The translations under genes were made by a program, and so were the position numbers. From Fimbriimonas sp. (GTDB lineage Bacteria > Armatimonadota > Fimbriimonadia > Fimbriimonadales > Fimbriimonadaceae), in NCBI GenBank assembly GCA_031292555.1, contig JARLGV010000071.1, forward strand, positions 1 to 64,000: a stretch of 64,000 bases of DNA, in the 5' to 3' direction. The notes beneath the pieces were generated by a model. The model was not told the DNA's origin. It worked only from the letters and a program-made list of their open reading frames with translations, and ran no database searches. Below, in pieces: positions 61,009 through 64,000 of this stretch. Position 1 is the first letter of the stretch. Every line of letters begins with the position of its first letter.

Positions 61009-63171
61009 ATGATGCTCGCCTCCGTTTTGCTCGCTTCCAGTTTCCTCGTTCCGTCGCCTAACCTATTGCGCGACACCTATGGCGTGCCGCATATCCGGGC
61101 AGCATCCTACGCCCAAGCGTTCTTCGATGCCGGCTATGCGGTTGCCCAGGACCGGCTCTGGCAGATGGAGTTGAGCCGTAGACTCGCACGTGGCCGATTG
61201 GCCGCCCTTGTCGGCCCCACCGCCGTCTCATCCGATCGCGAGATTCTGCAGACCGGATACGACGACAGTGAGCTGAAATCGGAGTTCGAGCGCCTTTCGC
61301 CCCCAGCAAAGGATGCGATCGTAAACTACGTTCGGGGAGTCAACGCGTGGATCACAACGTGCGGAGCGAATCGGCTGCCGAAACAGTTTCTCGACGCCGG
61401 AATCCGTCCAGCGGACTGGACGACACTTGACTCAGTTGCGATCTGCATTCACCTCCTCCAGATCTTCGGCCACGGCGGAGCGGGCGAGCTTCGCAACATG
61501 GCGGCGCTGGCATACCTCAAGGGGCAGAAGGCACTTAAAGGAAGGGCCCTCGATGTGTTCGACGACCTCGCATGGGCCAACGATCCGGACGCGGTGCCGA
61601 CCGTAGCGAACGCAGACGACCCTCTCGCCAAGTCGCACGTGCGGTTCTACTACCCAGATCGAGAGACCACCGAAAGGCAACTCGCCGACCTCCCGAAGAT
61701 CGGACTTCTCGACCTCATCGGCGCCCTCCATCTCACTTCCCGCGACGCTTCAACGAGGTTGGCTGAGAGGTTGAACGTTCCTTATCGGACAGGAAGTTAC
61801 TGTGTCGTGGTAGGTGGCAAGCACTCAGTCGACGGGAGACCCCTTTTGCTTTCGGGTCCACAGATGGGCCTGAGAACGCCCTCGATCGTACATGAGATGT
61901 CGATCGAGGCCCCGGGGATTCGAGCCGAAGGTATGGATGTGCCAGGAGTCCCCGGCGTCATCGTCGGATTCACCCGCCAATTCGCCTGGGGCATAACAAG
62001 CGGCGAAGCCGACACCGACGACATCTTCTACTACGCATCCGACGGCACAACCTACCGAAATGGAGATACTACGCTTCCCGTCGAACGTGCGACGTTCACC
62101 CTAAAAGTCAAGGGCGCCCCTGATCAAATCGTAGAGCGCTCGCGAATCGACGGGAGCCCTGTCGTCCTGATGAGCGGATCCACAAAGACCGCATTCGCCA
62201 AGCGAAGCGGCTATTGGCTCCGCGAGATGGACACGTTCAACGCTTGGGTTCACTTATGGTCCGCGTCCTCATCCGATGAAATCGTACGTGCGATGAGCGG
62301 CGCGACCATGAATTTCAACTTCTTCTATGCCACGCGTTCCGGGGATATCGGCTGGCATTTCCTCGGCCTGATTCCAAAGCGTGCCGACGGGATTGACCCG
62401 CGATTCCCTACCCCGGGCGATCCCAAATATGCATGGAAGGGTTTTCTCACCTCCGCCGAAATGCCACACGTTCGCAATCCGGGCGCCGGGTTCCTTGCCA
62501 ACTGGAACAACAAGCCTTGTTCGTGGTGGCCCAATTTCGACACCCCGACGTGGGGAAAGGTCTTCGAGAACACTTCACTTCTCGCCGCAATCGGAAACGG
62601 GAAGCTCTCGCTCGCTGATATGGAGGCGATACCGGAGAAGATCGCCAAATCGGACGAGACGTGGCCCTTCTTCAAGCCCTACCTGGCGGGAACAGATCTC
62701 GCCGGCTTCGATGGGAAACTGATTGACGGTTCGACTCAAGCGTCTACCTATCGATCGTTTGTGGAGCATTTGCGGGAGATACTCTTCCGCGACAAGACGG
62801 GGAATTTCTTGGATCCGGATCTCTTCCGGCTTGTTCTTCAACCTTCTGTCCTCCTTCGAGCGCTTGAAGGCAAGACACGGTTTGATTACTTGGCGGGCAA
62901 GTCGGCTCAAGATGTCGTGCGGCAGGTACTTGCCGAAGTCGAGTCAAAGGCGCGCCCTCCCTATGTAGCAGGCGGCTTCCGAACGTTCGACACCGATCCG
63001 ATTCCCTACTCAAACCGCGGGACCTATATTCAAATCCTCGAATTACGGAAGGAGCACATCGTGGGATTGAATGTCCTGCCGCCAGGTGAATCCGAATCGG
63101 GCCCCCATCGGAATGACCAATCGGCACTTGCCAGAGCCTTCGAATTCAAACCGGTAAACCCGCTCCGCTGA
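61009..63171 (+). CDS. Penicillin acylase family (S45) Ntn hydrolase
   Basis: 720 residues from ATG 61009 (a second ATG at 61012). The N-terminus has a short hydrophobic stretch (MMLASVLLASSFLVPSP), perhaps a signal. The alpha chain has RDTYGVPHIRA and GYAVAQDRLWQMELSRRLARGRLA. The presumptive autocleavage site and nucleophile Ser is at RTGSYCVVVGGKHS (Ser about 263), where classical members read GSN-W. The beta chain has LLLSGPQMG, GVPGVIVGFTRQFAWG and FFYATRSGDIGW. It may hydrolyse acyl-homoserine lactones, beta-lactams or other amides. The C-terminus converges on the Nudix gene. Confidence 0.86.
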   Translation: MMLASVLLASSFLVPSPNLLRDTYGVPHIRAASYAQAFFDAGYAVAQDRLWQMELSRRLARGRLAALVGPTAVSSDREILQTGYDDSELKSEFERLSPPAKDAIVNYVRGVNAWITTCGANRLPKQFLDAGIRPADWTTLDSVAICIHLLQIFGHGGAGELRNMAALAYLKGQKALKGRALDVFDDLAWANDPDAVPTVANADDPLAKSHVRFYYPDRETTERQLADLPKIGLLDLIGALHLTSRDASTRLAERLNVPYRTGSYCVVVGGKHSVDGRPLLLSGPQMGLRTPSIVHEMSIEAPGIRAEGMDVPGVPGVIVGFTRQFAWGITSGEADTDDIFYYASDGTTYRNGDTTLPVERATFTLKVKGAPDQIVERSRIDGSPVVLMSGSTKTAFAKRSGYWLREMDTFNAWVHLWSASSSDEIVRAMSGATMNFNFFYATRSGDIGWHFLGLIPKRADGIDPRFPTPGDPKYAWKGFLTSAEMPHVRNPGAGFLANWNNKPCSWWPNFDTPTWGKVFENTSLLAAIGNGKLSLADMEAIPEKIAKSDETWPFFKPYLAGTDLAGFDGKLIDGSTQASTYRSFVEHLREILFRDKTGNFLDPDLFRLVLQPSVLLRALEGKTRFDYLAGKSAQDVVRQVLAEVESKARPPYVAGGFRTFDTDPIPYSNRGTYIQILELRKEHIVGLNVLPPGESESGPHRNDQSALARAFEFKPVNPLR

Positions 63172-63180
63172 GGCACGGCT

Positions 63181-63777
63181 CTATCCATCTGTTGATCGGT
63201 TCGCTTGTGCAACCAACCACTGAACGCCGATAATCGATTTTGCATCGACAATGGAGCCCGACTCGATCATCGCGGCGGCCTCTGTTACCGTGACCCGGTG
63301 CACACGAATGTCCTCATGTTCGTCGACGAGGCCACCTCGTTCGCCCGCATCGAAGCCGTTGGGAAAGGGGCAGTAGTAGAGGTGCAAGAGTTCCGAGCAG
63401 GTTCCGGGCGACGCGTAGAACTTGCAGATTAAGCGAACATCGGAGGGCGACACGCCGGTCTCCTCTTGAGACTCGCGGGAGGCCGCCGCCAATGGCTCCT
63501 CGGCGTCATCGACTCGTCCGGCGGGGAGTTCCAGGAGCCACGGATTTCCGGAATCGATAGCGGCAATCCGCATTTGCTCGACGAGGACGATCTCATCGTT
63601 TCCAAGATCGTGGAGAACGACACCCACACTTTGCCCCCGGTCCAGCACATACTGGTCGATCGGTTCCGTGCGCGTGCCATCAAACCGCTCATATTCGAAC
63701 CGGAACTTGAACCAGCGGAAGAAGAAGCGGTGAAGGACCTCTTCCTTCCCCAACACGCAAACCCTAGGCTTCGCCAC
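63181..63777 (-). CDS. Nudix hydrolase, ADP-ribose pyrophosphatase-like
   Basis: 198 residues if GTG 63777 is the start (VAKPRVCVLGKEEVLHRFFF). An in-frame TTG at 63927 would add 50 residues that lack similarity. The region FRFEYERFDGTRTEPI and VLDRGQSVGVVL precede the Nudix box GRVDDAEEPLAAASRESQEE (GX5EX7REUXEEXGU form), followed by TGVS. FYASPGTCSELLHLYYC is typical of the AdpP/NudF group. It would clean up ADP-ribose or nucleotide sugars. Ends 10 bp from the converging penicillin acylase gene. Confidence 0.88.
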   Translation of the reverse strand: MAKPRVCVLGKEEVLHRFFFRWFKFRFEYERFDGTRTEPIDQYVLDRGQSVGVVLHDLGNDEIVLVEQMRIAAIDSGNPWLLELPAGRVDDAEEPLAAASRESQEETGVSPSDVRLICKFYASPGTCSELLHLYYCPFPNGFDAGERGGLVDEHEDIRVHRVTVTEAAAMIESGSIVDAKSIIGVQWLVAQANRSTDG

Positions 63778-64000
63778 GAGTTGCAGTATATCCGTGGCCC
63801 TTGACCCTTCAGAGATGCAGGCATTCCGGCCACGCAGATGCAGGAGATCGCCTACCGGTTTCGAAGGAATTGTCGCAACATAGACGTGACCGTCCAGCCG
63901 TTTCGACGTCGGACCATTGTTGAGCAAACGATACTGGAGGGTGAACGAAATCTAGCGATCAAATGCACACACGTGAGATATCGAATGTAATCCGACAGCC

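Noticed and set aside
1-64000. tRNA, rRNA, CRISPR arrays, insertion sequences and att sites
   Set aside because: I looked for T-loop patterns, regularly spaced repeats and transposase or integrase motifs and saw none. A covariance-model search would be needed to exclude small RNA genes.

Overview
The window reads as a gene-dense bacterial chromosome segment (GC roughly in the high fifties by eye). I see no transposase, integrase, CRISPR array, rRNA or tRNA. The gene mix fits a soil or plant-associated Armatimonadota lineage, most likely Fimbriimonadia-like. It includes a Dop/PafA-type ligase outside Actinobacteria, three phytanoyl-CoA-dioxygenase-like proteins, many xylose-isomerase-like TIM barrels, a GH106 rhamnosidase with carbohydrate esterases, and large secreted hydrolases. 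The taxonomic call is an inference from this content, not from a marker search.

Layout. 1-293: the end of a truncated CDS, then a degenerate GGTCTG-type tandem repeat. 294-2532 (-): SHOCT-domain membrane protein and ribulokinase AraB. 2631-9298 (+): a tightly overlapping sugar operon (nucleotidyltransferase, glucuronokinase-like GHMP kinase, two TIM-barrel isomerases around a Gfo/Idh/MocA dehydrogenase, CE7 esterase, glycerate kinase). 9310-13458 (-): a membrane protein, then, after a strong hairpin, nusA-rnpM-infB. 13569-18731: folB, ispH, a Dop/PafA homologue on the opposite strand, and accD - small coiled-coil protein - accA. 18.8-20.8 kb: an intergenic stretch with palindromes, an 8-codon leader ORF coupled to a small membrane protein, and two lineage-type proteins of unknown role. 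20.8-23.8 kb: PhyH protein divergent from an AraC regulator, translin-like protein overlapping radC. 23.9-30.5 kb: ispG, glycogen/alpha-glucan phosphorylase, an orphan livF, and rimI-tsaD-BFD ferredoxin. 30.6-39.4 kb: secreted 5'-nucleotidase, second PhyH, and a carbohydrate locus (isomerase, GH106, sialate-type O-acetylesterase, alpha/beta hydrolase). 39.4-49.0 kb: recG, a Cys/Met-metabolism PLP enzyme, secreted amidase, M61 peptidase, a 10-TM protein, and a MurNAc recycling pair (MurK-like, MurQ). 49.1-54.3 kb: Met-rich secreted protein, third PhyH, DUF6624-like protein, and a leucine-catabolism-like pair (methylglutaconyl-CoA hydratase-like and a truncated carboxylase alpha subunit). 54.3-64 kb: S9 peptidase, DUF4953-type metzincin, nadE, small membrane protein, penicillin acylase family protein, Nudix hydrolase.

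How the genes work together. Housekeeping modules (transcription/translation, fatty-acid carboxyltransferase, MEP isoprenoid enzymes ispG and ispH, t6A synthesis, NAD synthesis, RecG) are interspersed with glycan scavenging and peptidoglycan recycling. Frequent 4-11 bp overlaps and TTG starts at gene junctions show that translational coupling is common here. The most unusual points are the plant-type glucuronokinase/nucleotidyltransferase pair, the orphan Pup/UBact-type ligase, the extra small protein inside the acc operon, the coupled leader ORF at 19009, the abutting palindromes at 51399-51420, and two apparently C-terminally truncated enzymes (carboxylase alpha and M61).
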